From Chromobotia macracanthus (Eukaryota > Chordata > Actinopteri > Cypriniformes > Botiidae): 64,000 bases of DNA. Below are positions 37,251 through 49,870 of this stretch, piece after piece; position 1 is the stretch's first letter, and each line of letters opens with the position of its first letter. The DNA lies in assembly GCA_036877525.1 (NCBI GenBank), contig JAZGTH010000031.1, positions 3,023,001 to 3,087,000 of the forward strand. The letters run 5' to 3'. The notes below the pieces were generated by a model. The model was not told the DNA's origin. It saw only the letters and a program-made list of their open reading frames with translations, and searched no databases. The translations under genes and the position numbers were made by a program.

Positions 37251-40200
37251 GAGCTGAAAACATTGATATGGCTATTTTGAGTCGCAGTCAAAGCACTACC
37301 AACTGGCAACAGAGAGTGTGTCAGAAAACAAACTTCAAAATAGTTCACTTACATTTAGCCACTTCAGACCTGGTCAAAAAACGTAGAGACATGATGTAAA
37401 GTTGTGATATGATTTGTGATATCTTGCTATGGTAACGTATCAACCTGAAATTTGGCACAGACATTATATTGGTCGGCTGTTAGGTATGGGCAAAAGTGTA
37501 GACATGGGCATGGGGGAGCTCTGTAGCGTCCCCTTTTGACTCAAGTGATGGGGTGAACGGTGTTGCCATGGCAAGGCAATACATTTATAACAAAAAATAG
37601 AAAAACAGAAAGTGTCTTATAACTTCTGCTTGCAGTGAGTGATTTTGATAAAACTTGAGCTGTATATTTGCTCCTGAAGAGTATTGACATAGCTGGCTAT
37701 TGTAAATCACAGTCATAATACCTCCAACTGGCAAAAGGAAGTGTGACACTTACAACAAAGTTTCAGATAGTCTTCATAAATTTACCAAGCTGCTTCAAAC
37801 CAGCTTGGTAAATTTGCCATGGCAAACAGATATATTTATGGCGAAATGGGATACAGGGAAGCAGAAAGTGGCTCATATATTGTGTGCATCGAATGATTTA
37901 AATAAAACTTTGTTTGCTTTATGTTTGAAATGTTTGCTCATGGAAACTGATGAGTTTGGGTGCTTCTCAATACTCAAATTGATTTTCCACACTCCTCTGT
38001 CCCCTAGCCCATGACCTGGAAAATTATCAAAGACAGCCATCCTAAAGGACATCTTGATTCTCTAACTGCACCTTGAGGATGCAAGGAACGAGGAGTGATA
38101 AAGCGAGGAAATATTGGTGTATCGTTTTGTGGAAGTGTTTTTGTCTTCACCTACCATCCTTCCCTCAAATGCTAATGGGGTGGAGCTAAGACATGAGGAA
38201 GGGAAGCGTGGAAACGAAAAGGAGGACGCACAAATAAGAACTGAGAAGCACCCATAGATGTGGCTACTACTGAGTCACAGTTATAACGCCACCAAATGGC
38301 AGCAGGTGTGTCACTTAGACTTAGTTATAGTTCTCTGTTTTAGAGTTAAAACAGAGAACTATGTGTCCGCTGTGCATTGTTTTCTGAGATGCGGCATGTA
38401 GCAATGGTGCTGTAGTGCTTGGGCCCGTCATCACTGTTGCAGCTATATTAATTTCTTGTTCTTCAATAGAAATATAACCTAACCCTATGTATCAGACTAC
38501 TCTAAATAGTTGTCTTCATTTTATGTTTATGTGTATTATGCATAATCATTGATTCAGGGTTTAATCCTAAAACGAGAGAGAATAGTGTATGTTTGCTAAT
38601 AAGGACTAGTGACGTTGTTAACAAGCATCTTTCAGGCCAGCATGTTTTAAAATTAAATAGCATGATGTTAGCACGTTTAAATGATTATTCTTCTCCTGCT
38701 CTTTAGTTTATAGCAGTCCATAGAACCGTATGGTAAAAAGTTGTAAAATTTGAAACACAGATTGAGGACAGGCTGAATTGTTCCTGGTCCACATTTGATG
38801 TCTACCTCAAACCCTCTAGCCCCATCAACAGTTCAAAGTTTCACTAATGTTTTTGCTCAAAACCAGGTTGTGACTGTGATGACATGTATGAAGTTTGGTG
38901 TCAATACATCAAATCATTGCAAAGATGCAGCCTCAAGTTCATTTTTCATGATCTTTGTCAAATTCTTTTGTCTTCTTTTGTCAAATTTGCACATTTTTTT
39001 TTTGTGAATGGAGTCTATCAAAAGGTTTTTGATAACTTTTTGTCAGGGGTGTCTCTAGATAATACATACTAAATTTTGAAATGTCATTTTGAAAAAATGC
39101 TGCAAAATATTTTTTTAATGATGGAAATTATGTAATAGGGTGAAATCAGAACCAGAGGAAAAGAGTTTTGTTTCTAGGACTTACGAGTCTAAAGTTAAGC
39201 ATAAACATGAGTGAAAGTTTGGACAGTTGGTGACGCTGAAGGGTTTGAGGTAGAGACACCAAATTTGGTCCAGTAACATTTCAGATTGTTCTCACTCTGT
39301 ATGCTAAATTTCACATTTTACCATACAGTTCTATGGGCTTCCATAGAGCGGAAGAAAAAAACTAACGGATACAATAGAGGTCAAGCCAAGTAGGTAGGAA
39401 CAGGCCACACAGGATATGTTAATGTGTCATAAAATATCATCTGATATTTTAAGTCACAAGTATAGACACAATGTGCTAAGAAATAAACTATAACACACCA
39501 ACAATTGTAATCTTTCATGTGTTCATTAAACATCCATTAAACACGCACAGTGCTGTGGATAAAGTTTACTTTGTAAGTGTTTACTTCTTGTTACCTGGAT
39601 ACCCACAACTGTGTTATAGTTTTGTGATAGTTGTTTATAAGTCCTTATTTGTCCAGTTAAACAGCCGATAATTTTTCAGAAATATGTTCCAGAATGTAGC
39701 GCCATCGCCACCTGGTGATTTTCAGAAAACGAAGCATAGTTGTCACATACATTTAATTCCAAAAATAATTGAGGACTATTTTAAAGTCTGTTCTAAGTTT
39801 TTGTGCCACACTTCCCACTGCCAGTTGGTGGCACTATAACTGTGACTCACAACAGCAACATTACTGTGATTAGCTCAAAACACCAAACATATGCCAAAGC
39901 ATGCCAATTTTGATGATAATCCTGTAAATCCCCTAGGAGAAGTATTTAAAAATTCAAAGCCTGTAATTAATAAAACAAAATCATATACAATCCAAAATGT
40001 CTGACTTCCTGTTGGGCGGAGCTAATGAATGTCATTTTGAAAGATCTTGAAAAGAAGCTTGAAGTGTAATTGTATTGTACACTTGATGAGAACAATACAT
40101 GTAGCAAGTATGGTGACTGTAAGCATAACTAACCCCATCACTTTAGTCAAAAGCAGGCAACCCACCAACCACACGTTGTCTACGATTTTGCCCACACCTA

Positions 40201-40800
40201 ACGGCTCACCACTATGATGTGTGTGTGATGTGTGTAAATTTCATGCCATTTCAACCATGTTAAGCATCTCAAATACATCTGAGTGTGGTTTTATAGTTTC
40301 ATGTGACACTTCCTGTTGGTAGTTTGTGGTACTATAAATGACTCACAATAGTTAAATCAATGTCATTAGCCCACCACACCAAACATATTTGACAAGTTTA
40401 AGGTAAATCTCTCAGTACATGTTGTAGATATTAGAGACTTCCTGTTTCGAGTTTTTCACCATAATTTTACCCCCATGGCAACACAGAGATATCAAAAATC
40501 CCTTTGCAATTTTGAATCTTCAATATCTTGGCATGATGCTCGCCAAGTTAGGTGACAATCACATGAAATGCCTAAGAGGAGAATTTAAAAGTTCACGCCA
40601 TGCCGTTTTTAGAAAATCCAAAACGGCTGGCTTCCTGTTGGGCAGAGCTAAGGGGTGGCAAAAGTTATGTGTCAACAGGTTTAATACAGGTGTGTGCATG
40701 AATGATAAACGCATTTTGTGCCCCATACCAGGGGGCACTACCAAGCCCCCTTCCCTGCCCACGATAATCCCCTTCACACTTTCAATGCTTGGGCTCTAAT
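37250..40800 (+). repeat. Cluster of repeat families C and D
   Basis: Family C phrases (CCAACTGGCAACAGAGAGTG, CTGCCAGTTGGTGGCACTATAACTG, GCTCAAAACACCAAACATATGCC, CTTCCTGTTGGGCGGAGCTAATG) occur at about 37290, 37720, 38290, 39820 and 40320-40640. Family D occupies about 38700-39400 (GTCTACCTCAAACCCTCTAGCCC, then GTCAGGGGTGTCTCTAGATAA) and recurs inverted at 55990-56560. Short open frames through the cluster show no protein similarity. Confidence 0.6.
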
Positions 40801-41690
40801 TACTGTGCATCCCAGTCCAAATAATCAGAACATCTGTAACAGAATGGGGTAAGAACTATAAAAAGATGTAAACATCTTTTCTATTAATTAATTAATATGC
40901 CTACATCCCTACTTTAGTAAGCAATGTGCATTTGGTAAATGTTTACACTGTCAGTGTTTTGGACTGACAACCTCATTTACCTACAGGTGAGTCTGTGAGC
41001 CCCAAATTACAAAATACAATACTCAGATGCTGAAAGCTTTTTATACAGGAGGGTTGCCTTGCTCTGTTACACTACATAACGTGTGCATGTAAAACAGGCA
41101 TTAACGGTGCACATCCATTGTGCTTGGCAGCGTTTGCAGTGCGCAGCTGTCTGTGCAATGTCAAGACAACAATCGCTTTAAAAGTTTGTATTGCATTATT
41201 TTAGAGTAGTGTTATTGCATTTTCTTCCTCTTTAAGAAGCTTATTTTGCCATTTTATTTGTTTTATCCACATTGCATTTTGTCCTTATTGTTGTCCGTGT
41301 AGTGTGAGTTACAGACAAATAAAAAGCCCATTACACTTTGTGATTCTCTGAATAATGCAGTCAACCAGCACAGGATCTTCAGCTTTTTATTTGTCTGAAA
41401 CAGCTCTAAAAACGCACTATTGTGAATCTGTTTGGTGTCTGAAGATCAACTGTGCATAACCAAAAATACAGTTGTGAGTTCAGTGGCGAAGTCTAACCCC
41501 TTATATTAAGGACTAAAAAAACAGGACTGACAACCGTATTCTGCTGCTGTGTGAACAAACATGGCCTTTAATTGCTTCCCTGCTGCACAAAGACTTTTTT
41601 TAATCCTCTAACACTTTGAAAACCCCTCTCATTGACCTATGAATGCAAGGTAAAATAGACAAGCTTGTTGAGGAGTGTTGTGCTATGACT
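40801..41690. other. tmem150c intron 1, unassigned
   Basis: No exon or clear repeat was recognised. Confidence 0.4.
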
Positions 41691-41699
41691 TTTATAAGT

Positions 41700-42090
41700 G
41701 ATCAGGTGTACAATGATTGCCCGCTTTGCTAAAAAAATTTCTCATATTGCCCAGCTTAGCAAGCAGCAGCAAACGGTGACATTACAACTTCCCATAGACT
41801 TCCATCAAAAGAACTCCTATAGACGTAACACTGGGAAGACCTTTCTGATGTCATAATTCTGCATCAGAATGTCATAGAGTCTTGGGGGTGTGCTCATATC
41901 GCCTGGCTTAACAAGCAGCAACAAATGGTGACATATAACCACGCCCCAGTAACCAGTTACAGTAAGTCATGCTAGCATCATGCTAAGTCATGTTAGCATC
42001 ATAGTAACATCATGCTAAGTCATGCTAGCATCATGTGTAATTACGTTAGCATCATGTTGAAACATGTTAGCATTGTTGAAATATTCTGGT
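41700..42090 (+). repeat. Interspersed repeat family B copy with GCATCATGCTAA stretch
   Basis: CAGCAGCAAACGGTGACATTACAAC and CAGCAACAAATGGTGACATATAACC match, in reverse, GTTGTGACGTTACCATTTGTTGCTG-like phrases at 45160-45370. It then runs into imperfect CATGCTAGCATCATG repeats at 41965-42075. Confidence 0.65.
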
Positions 42091-42169
42091 CCGAGTATTA
42101 CCACGGCAAGCAGCACTCACATTTTCTTCAGAAATCTAGTATCTATCTTTCTTTTGCTTTCTCTTTATT

Positions 42170-42295
42170 TATTTGGCAATTGGTAGCGCATTGCGTGAGC
42201 ACCACAAACGTTGGGGGTTTGATTCCCAGTGAACACACATACATAAACTGTCACTTTGCATAAAAACATCTGCGAAATGCATAAATGCAAATGAA
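42170..42295 (+). repeat. tRNA-derived SINE
   Basis: TTGGCAATTGGTAGCGCATTGCG is an A-box-like tRNA head and GGGGGTTTGATTCCCAGTG a B box, 45 nt apart. A short body and an A-rich end (AAATGCATAAATGCAAATGAATAAAATAAA at about 42276-42303) follow. Confidence 0.75.
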
Positions 42296-42974
42296 TAAAA
42301 TAAACTGACTAGTCTCAAGATGTCAAATGCCTTAAATGAACTTAAAATACTGTAGTTTTGTTGACATTTCAAAACATTAATAAACAGTAATGTTAATAAA
42401 ACAGTAGCTTGTTTATTGTTAGGTGAAATGTACTTTTGTGCGTTTTAGTGTTCTTGCTCTGGACAGCTCCAGGTTCTGAAATGGGATAGGCAACAGCTTC
42501 TCATTCAGTGTAGACTGGATTAGGATAATTTGCCTCAATTTAACATTTAAATTGTTAATCTAAATGTTAAATATTCTATAAATTACATCGGATAACCTTA
42601 GTGTCATTTCGAGGACTTTCTTTTCCTATAATACGAAACAGTCCTGATTACAATATTGTTATTAATGGTTAATGTACTGTGTGCTTAATGTGTTTTAAAT
42701 GTATTCTTTACAGTTACAATAAATGCAAGATAAACTTACCTAAAATGCAAGACAAAACCAAAGCATATTCTCAATTAAGCATCGAAATAATTAATTGAAT
42801 CAAAATACACAGCCTTTTGAAACAAGTGATGATTATTGGGCTTTAATCATACGCAACATTAATAACTGACAGCGTCGAAAAGCAAATTGTGTTTTCTTTG
42901 ACAAAATGGAGGATAGCACGTCTGTCGTACTAAATCACTCTGTTGTGAACAGTGAGAATAAACATCTTACCTTG

Positions 42975-43110
42975 TAGACAGTGGACTCTTTTAGCGCGTT
43001 TAAAACCTGTATCCCCTTCATTTCACCAGGACTCTACACAGGTGTCGTCTGGTTAAAGAACGGGTCGACTATAGCAGGCGTGGCTTGCCACGAAAATGCG
43101 GTGTATCAGG
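42975..43110 (-). promoter_or_regulatory. tmem150c: Possible tmem150c promoter and 5' non-coding exon
   Basis: On the minus strand a strong donor, GTCTACAAG|GTAAGATG, lies at 42974-42975 in a locally CpG-containing stretch. No coding sequence accompanies it. It is the best candidate for the first exon feeding the acceptor at 34275. This rests on the donor, the orientation and the known long first intron of TMEM150C. Confidence 0.4.
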
Positions 43111-43139
43111 CCGGGACGGCTGTTGTTTGATATTGCTCA

Positions 43140-43300
43140 TACATTAATGGGCGGTATTCCAGAAACAAGGTTGTGACTTACCCGGGCAAGCACACTCAGA
43201 GTAAGCGGATATCCTCAACTTTCGGTTTCAAAAACGGGGGTAACTTTCAAGGTAAGTAACCATAGCAACTTGGTCTCTGAACATAACCCGCTCCAGAGCA
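43140..43300. repeat. Repeat with GGTATTCCAGAAA end
   Basis: GGGCGGTATTCCAGAAACAAGG resembles GGGGGTATTCCAGAAAACAGCT at 45850. Both look like ends of a fish DNA-transposon family often seen near genes. It is non-coding. Confidence 0.45.
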
Positions 43301-43633
43301 TGCGTGCGCAGTGGGCGTGGAAACAGATTACGCATAATAATATATTTCTAAAGCATTTCTGTTAATACACTTCTAATCTCACTTTAAGCATTCGAAATCG
43401 AACAAATGTTGGTACAAAAATCATTGGATGCATAAGTGTTTACATTAAGTATAATTCGTTAACAATAATGTAACTGGAGAACAATTTGTTAATTTATAAC
43501 TTAAGCAATTTCTCTCAACTCACTACGTTTCTCCACTAATTATAGATTGAGAGGCTTCTCAGTTTATAATAAATGGTGGAAGCAAAATGTCCATGGGGAT
43601 TGATATATTGCGACTGTAATTTATTCTTATAAT

Positions 43634-43660
43634 CAGCGCGCGCGCGCACGCGCGCACACG
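43634..43660. repeat. (GC/CA)n alternating purine-pyrimidine tract
   Basis: A GCGCGCGCGCGCACGCGCGC-type run of alternating purines and pyrimidines. It is the most GC-rich short tract in an AT-rich neighbourhood and could adopt Z-form. Confidence 0.8.
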
Positions 43661-43892
43661 ATTTCTGAAGGATCATGTGACAGAAAATTGTGAATGAATC
43701 TAACGGGCTTCTGAGAGTTTAAGTTTGAATTCTGAAAATTAAAATTTAAACACAAACCTCTTGACCCATATAAATCCATATGAACATTCCATCAATGCAA
43801 GTCTAAGGGTTTTTTGTAATTTCCAACACCTGTTTTAGGAAAACCATAAATCTAATCCCTTGGAAAAGATATAGCACACTTCCTTGGAATAT

Positions 43893-44560
43893 TCAATTAA
43901 ATTTAGTTTTATTTATATAGCGCTTTACAATATTGCATCGCTTCAAAGCAGCTTTACAAATAATGAAAAATAAAAACAGAAAAATTGTCAAACGTACAAC
44001 ACGAAACAGAATACATGGTTTTTGCAAATTTAATTGTTCATTATGAGATGTATATTAAATCAAACCTAGTATCCCTAATTGGTTTTAAGTTTGTTATGAA
44101 TTGACTGAATTGATGAAAACTACCACACATTTCGACCTTTTGAATGAATGGAAATGCATTATGTGCGAAGGCTTGTTCTGTTTGTCTGATAGGGTAATGG
44201 ATTTAGACTGCCTACTAATACAGTATGTACTTCTGAGACTATGCAACATTTAGTCAATTAACATGATAGATGATAGGTATTATATTAAGCAAGATATGCC
44301 ATTCCAGCTTACATGGAGATGGTGCACAGAAAGAAGGTTTTATGGGAGAGTGTAGGGCTTTGCAATAATACCACAGGACCTTGGGGAATTGAAAGACAGA
44401 CAGACTTAGTGTGGAGCCAGTGGAGCCTCCCTGACAATACTGGGAAGACTTTTTTTTGGGCTGCAAATATGAAAAGGATCTACCACCCACACTATGAAAT
44501 TTTAGGTATTATCAACTGGCCAGACTACCCTGAAAGTCTGTGGAAAGTTTGCTGATTTTA
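43893..44560 (+). repeat. Interspersed repeat family A copy
   Basis: It opens AATTAAATTTAGTTTTATTT with TATAGCGCTTTACAAT, then the family landmarks, then a 3' part (ACCTTGGGGAATTGAAAGAC, GTGTGGAGCCAGTGG, GACAATACTGGGAAGACT) shared with the copy at 58910-59160. Confidence 0.75.
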
Positions 44561-44584
44561 TCTTGAAAATTGAGTCAGAATTAT

Positions 44585-45560
44585 GATTTAACATGTTTCA
44601 GCATGATGCTAGCACATTTTATCAGGATCCTAATACATTTTAGTATGATGCTAGCATGATTTAGTATGACATGTTTAACGAGATTGATATATTGAAATAT
44701 GGCTTATTCATGAGGTTATGCAATTGCTAGGGCAGTACCTAAAGCCCACTGACAGTCTGAGTCAAATAAGCCATGTCACAATGTTCTACATTGTTCTAAT
44801 GCTGAGAAATGGCTTATTCATTTCATTACATGATAGCTAGGGTACCATAAGTGGTTGTTAGGGTGTAGCTAGACAGTTTACAGGGTAAAACTAATAGACA
44901 GATGTGTCTGGATCAAAAGACTCCCACGTCTCTAAGATGTTCTGGTGCTGAGATATGGCCAATTCATGTTGGTTGCTAGGGTGCTATAAATAGTTGCTAG
45001 GGCATGACTGGACAGTTTTCATTGTGATAATTAAATACTACTTGGCAGTCCAAGTCAAAAGGGACCACCCACTTGTCTCTTTGATGTTCTGATGCCTCTC
45101 ACCATTTTCAAAGGGGGTGGTTGCTAGGGTACTGTAACTGGTTGCTGGGGCATGGTTATAAAGTTAAAATGTCACCATTTGTTGCTGTTTGGTAAGCCAA
45201 GCAATGTAAGCCCACCCCAAGTCTCTACAACATTCTGATGCAACGCTTTGACATCACAAAGATCTGCCCATTATCTATGGGTTTTTTTAAGTGGAAGTCT
45301 ATGGGGTGGCTGCTGGGATACTATAAGTATAACATGGCTATGAAGTTGTGACGTTACCATTTGTTGCTGTTTGTTAAGCCAAGTGATATGAGCTCATTTC
45401 CAAGTCAAGCTCTTCTCCATGATATTCTGATGCGGAGCTATGATGTTACAAAATGTAGCCCAATGTTAAGTCTGTGGAATTTTTTGCCCACTTTTTCAAA
45501 ACATTTGTACACATGATTGCTTACAAAAGTCATAGCACACCTCTCCTAAAAAAACTGTCG
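44585..45560 (+). repeat. Repeat family B block, satellite-like
   Basis: Irregular repeats of about 150-180 bp share GGTTGCTAGGGT, CTAAGATGTTCTGGTGCTGAGATATGGC, GACAGTCTGAGTCAAA and TTTGTTGCTGTTTGGTAAGCCAAG. The block begins with CATGATGCTAGCACATTTTA-type units like those at 60720-61210. It is non-coding. Confidence 0.7.
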
Positions 45561-46259
45561 ATTTGACCTCTCATTCATGGGTTTACAACAAAACAGTGAG
45601 GAATGAGGTACATACTGCATTTTGTCTAGAGAAAGAATGTATGTAATGTATGCTTTACAAGCACCACTAATAATAGTAATAGATTTAAATACTACAACAG
45701 TATGCTGGCTGTCAAGTCAAGATAACAAGGCTTTATTTTACATTAAGGCATTTAAGAGTGTTTTTAGCATCCTTGGAAACCAAAATAACTTCAGGCCTGA
45801 ATCGGGCATCATAACCTTATAGTGCATTTACGTGGTTGGCTGGGGGGTATTCCAGAAAACAGCTAAACCATGAACTCTGGGTTGGTTAACCCAAACCTCT
45901 TACTTAGGGTATGTCCGTTCCAGAACACAGTTTAGTTCAAACTAAGTAACTAAATGTTTGCCTGTTTACCATAAAGAAAGACAACAAAAAAACACCTTTG
46001 CTTTCTGTCTTTTATCTGATCTTCAACATAACAATTGCCATCTAGAATGCCAGGATGGCTTTGTTCTCCCTACAACCTACAACAGTATTCCTGAAAATCC
46101 CAAGTGAACCAGAAATTTCCTTTGATGCATAAAAAAAATTCAGAACTTGTTTGCTATCGGTGGCCCTGCGTTTTTTGTTGAGAGAAAGAGCACTCTGCTA
46201 ATACCCTGCTTGGGAACAGAAGGACAGGGAATTTAAAATAATTTGTCTCTCACCACTAA

Positions 46260-46905
46260 TATATACAATGGATCTTTACAAACATTAAAACAGTTCCTCT
46301 CCCCTAGTCTGACTGTGGTAGCCAAGAGATACTGCTTTAGACAACGCACTCAAGCCGTGGGTCAGTCTATAGATGATTACGCTGCTGCACGTTGTAAACT
46401 GGTTAAAACATGCTTTTGACAATATAGAGCATGAAATGATCTACAATCAGATTGTGGAGACAACATGCATGTCCAAACGTGCATGTGAAAGACTGTTATA
46501 AGAGCCAGATTTAACCCTTGAAAAGGTGCTTACTATTGCAAGACAAACTGAAGCAGCAGTGGCTGATGCCAAAATCACTGCTGAGGGGGAATAAAAACAA
46601 GTATCAATGAGTCAAAAGCAAAGCAACATGAGGCAAAAAATGACTGCACATGTAGAATGTGCAAAAAAAAAAAGTACATTTCTCAAAAGGTATGCATGTC
46701 ATTACCAAACTCAGTTAATGAAGTATGCTTACCTGAAATGGTGGTCCTCAGTGTGAATGACTGTAATACAGATGATGGAGCTCCAATGGGCACTTTTACT
46801 ATAGCAATATGTACACCTCCCACACAGACTTGCACCATTAAGATGGTGTTTACAGGACCTCGTGCAGCTTCTAAACTATTCAAAGCACAGAATACCTGTC
46901 TGTGA
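46260..46905 (+). pseudogene. Ty3/Gypsy-like gag-pro fragment, broken
   Basis: Conceptual reading in shifting frames gives gag-like phrases (YCFRQRTQAVGQSIDDYAAA, then LTLEKVLTIARQTEAAVADA), typical of metaviral gag in fish. A stretch at 46657-46905 (VLSVNDCNTDDGAPMGTF) is compatible with the start of a protease region. Stops and frameshifts interrupt it (for example TGA at about 46416 and TAA at about 46499). No matching pol was found downstream. Confidence 0.5.
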
Positions 46906-47449
46906 TTACCTGCAACTGAATGTGACATAAGGAAAAACAATTGTTGGCGAGTTTAACAAAATCAGTAACTCTCATTGGATGTGACTCATGTAAAGCACTC
47001 GACATTGAGATTAAAGCTGGTCACTTACTTGAACCTTTTCACACATTATGCAATGTCTCAGCTGTCCAGCACTCCTACATCTACAGATAGCCGTTTTCGT
47101 ACTAACAACTAAGAACTTCCTAGACAAAATAAAGATTAGCCCAGGTGACATGCCCACACAACAAAAATTACATCACTTAATTTCTATTCGTAGAGTCACA
47201 ATAAGTGACAGAGGAACTAGAGGAGATAGGAATAATTTAAAAAAAAAATGGACTCATATGAGTGGATTTGTCCCACAGTTGTCACAAAAAAAAAAAAAAA
47301 AGAATTACACAATTCATGTGTGGCAACTTATTTATGCCCAATAAAGCTATAGTACCAGGTGGTCATTCTTTACCATGAAGAGAGCAGAGCACTCACTATT
47401 TTCATTATTTAACAGGGCTTATATCAGTTCAGTAGGGTACCCTGTGGTC

Positions 47450-47960
47450 TGTGTTTAGCAAGTCTGCTTTTCAATACATGATGGCAATTAATCTAAACAT
47501 CCTTGAAGGTGTACAGTGTTACTTTGTAAGATCATGGTCTTGACTCAGCTTGATGACCAGGGAATAGAAACAACATCAACCCTACTATTAAGGGTTCTGT
47601 AACACTCAACCCTGAACACATCACTCTGGGGGAGCTAGCTAAGTGCTAGCTACAACCATTCAAAGGAGCTGTCTTCATAAAGGGATCTCAGGGCTCCAGA
47701 ACTCCAAAATTGGGGGAGGCAGCTCCACCTTGAACACCCGACTAGTCCGATATAAAATATGAGGAGGGACGCCATGTTGGTTAGCAACATCCCCACGCAG
47801 GACTAGGACTGATCTTACAACTTAAAACAGACACTCTCTCTGTATCTAATTTCTCAGAATTAGATCTCCCACATAGTAATAAAGCAGCTCAGAAAGGAAT
47901 CTCATCAGATACCACTTGTGCTCCACCCACCACCTCTGTGATCGAGCCTGCCTGCTGCTG
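47450..47960 (+). repeat. Possible LTR-like regulatory segment
   Basis: A TATA-like GATATAAAATATGAGG at about 47748 is followed about 120 bp later by a poly(A)-type AGTAATAAAGCAG at 47875, a spacing seen in LTRs. It could be the 3' LTR of the Gypsy fragment. No second copy was found in this window. Confidence 0.3.
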
Positions 47961-47989
47961 TGTTGGCCATGGGAACTGAACCACAGCCC

Positions 47990-48190
47990 AGCAAACATGC
48001 CTGTGTGGGCCCACTGTGAGTGTGAGTTGACACCCATGCGGGCCCCACATGGTTTTTCCCTTGTGGACCCCCATGGGGTTTTCTGTGGGCCCACCCACAT
48101 GGGCCCCGCATGGGCTAACCTATATCGGGCCCATGTGGTTTTGCCCTTTTGGTCCCCAATGAGGATTTTCTGTGGGCTTGCCCGCAGAAC
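47990..48190. repeat. GC-rich palindromic minisatellite
   Basis: Imperfect recurrences of GGGCCCACATGGGG, CCCATGGGG and TTTTCTGTGGGC around 20-45 bp apart. The core GGGCCC and CCCATGGG strings are self-complementary, so open frames appear on both strands. No protein similarity. Confidence 0.65.
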
Positions 48191-48335
48191 AGGCCTTGTG
48201 TTTTACCATTTAAAGAAAAAAATAGAATGGATTATGGCAGTCAGAAGAAATAAACCTTGTTTGGCCAGGTATCATGTCAAATGTTCTTTTTAGATTATTC
48301 GTTAAAATAAATGTATAAAAAATACATTTTGGTAC

Positions 48336-48631
48336 TGTGGGGATACAAGTAGTATTATAAATTTCCATTTTTCTTTTTATGCTTTGTAACAAAGTTTTAT
48401 GCAAGGTTGAAATACCTCCTATGTTTCTGTTAAGAAATGATAAACAAGATATGGTACACCCAGGAACTGGGAAGTATGCCAAATTGCTTGAGAAGGCAGA
48501 GAGATAAATGTAGTTGTGATTTCTGTGTACTCAGGTCTCTTTCCAAGCTGACACTTGAACAGTAAGGGTCTTTAATAAAAACATCAACATCCCCACCCTG
48601 GATTCCTCGTCTTTTCATTTATGAGCCTACA
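48336..48631 (+). repeat. 5' LTR of the endogenous retrovirus
   Basis: TG...CA ends, TATA-like TATTATAAATTT early in the repeat, and poly(A)-type TTTAATAAAAAC near 48572. It matches 54321-54602 along its length with small indels. Confidence 0.92.
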
Positions 48632-48776
48632 CAGTGGCTAGACAGTGCATTTCGAGTTGCAGATTAAAGCAGAGGAAGAACGGGTGGACCTGGTTGGACG
48701 GATTGAGGTGGCACCAATTTGTCAAATTAGGGTGTGACGGATTGATAAAATGGTAAATGGAAAGCTCAAAAGTTTG

Positions 48777-48907
48777 GAAAAACTCAGGCTTGTTGAGATC
48801 TGGATACAAGCTTTTGGACATAGAGGTTGAAGCTTGAGGTGTTTGATCTTTTACTATAGCCTTATACAAAAGCTTGTATCCAGATCTCAACAAACCTAAG
48901 TTTTGAC
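48777..48907. repeat. Long hairpin in the retroviral leader
   Basis: Arms of about 40 bp (48777-48816 and 48867-48907) are inverse copies with only two or three mismatches, sharing TTGTTGAGATCTGGATACAA and AGCTTTTG. They are separated by a 50-bp loop, between the 5' LTR and gag. An RNA of this region would fold strongly. Confidence 0.85.
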
Positions 48908-48929
48908 AAAAACCCTATTTCAGGAAAGT

Positions 48930-49870
48930 GGGTTCCTCCTTTTTGTGAGGAACAGAGTGATTTAGATGCTGAGAATTCTAGTTCCTCTACTGAGGAAGAC
49001 TATTCTGAGCGGCCTGTGCGATCGAAAGATCCTCCAGACAATAAGAAAAAGTCACTAAGACCAGTATATGTGGTTCAGGGAGAGACAGAAGCAGCACTGG
49101 AGGAGGCAGAACAAATGACCACAAGAAAAAAAAAAGAAAACAGTGCTTAGATATAAACCATTACAGCCAGATTAAATAGTTAGCCTCTCCAAGTCTCTCA
49201 AACCTTATGATAACCCATGCAATGGATTATGGCAATGGAACAGCTACAAGAATATGCTGATGTATATTCATACTCCTTTAAGGACCTGTTAATGATGTTG
49301 AAGCTTGTTTTGGCAAAGACAGATAAGCACAAATTGATCAAGTTATTGACTGAGCAATTGAATGCCATTCACTTTAAGTTGAAAAGGCTGGCAGAATGAT
49401 TGCCGAGTTCCTGAAAAAATTAAAGACAGTCAAAATTGATTTTGGCCAGATCACATCAATAAAACAAAGCCCAGGTGAAACATTAGGACTACACACACAG
49501 TTTCAAGATTGCTATACTGAACTAGATAACAGCATTGACTGTGTCACAGGCTTATGGTCACCTTAAGTCTGAAATGAAAACGTACGTCAATTGGCTGTTA
49601 ATCAGCCCAAAGCTAAATTAGATAAATGCAGATACTGCCAAAAAGTGGGTCATTGGGCATCAGAGTGTTGGAAAAGGAAGGTTAAAAGAAAATCTAAAAC
49701 CCCCAAGCCAGAATCTCCATCTGATCAATCTGATGAGTCCCTCAGTGCAAAAACTAGAATGCTGTTCCCTCCGTGTCCTGGGGGAACAACAACTGTGATT
49801 GACCACCATCCTGATGGGTTTTATGCTACAGCTTTGATTGATGGGCATAAAATTAAATTTTTTAATTGAG
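48930..49870 (+). pseudogene. Retroviral gag, degenerate
   Basis: An acidic Ser/Glu-rich N-terminal part (about 48950-49130) and a capsid-like part (about 49217-49400) are followed by a nucleocapsid zinc knuckle, CRYCQKVGHWASEC, which fits C-x2-C-x4-H-x4-C (about 49627-49668). Stops and frameshifts separate the parts, so no full-length product is possible from this sequence. Confidence 0.75.

Noticed and set aside
47846..48293. Overlapping 70-125-codon frames on both strands
   Set aside because: They arise from the palindromic GGGCCCACATGG minisatellite.
48632..48660. Retroviral primer-binding site after the 5' LTR
   Set aside because: A TGG occurs at 48635, but the following bases (CTAGACAGTGC) match no tRNA 3' end that I can name, so it is not annotated.
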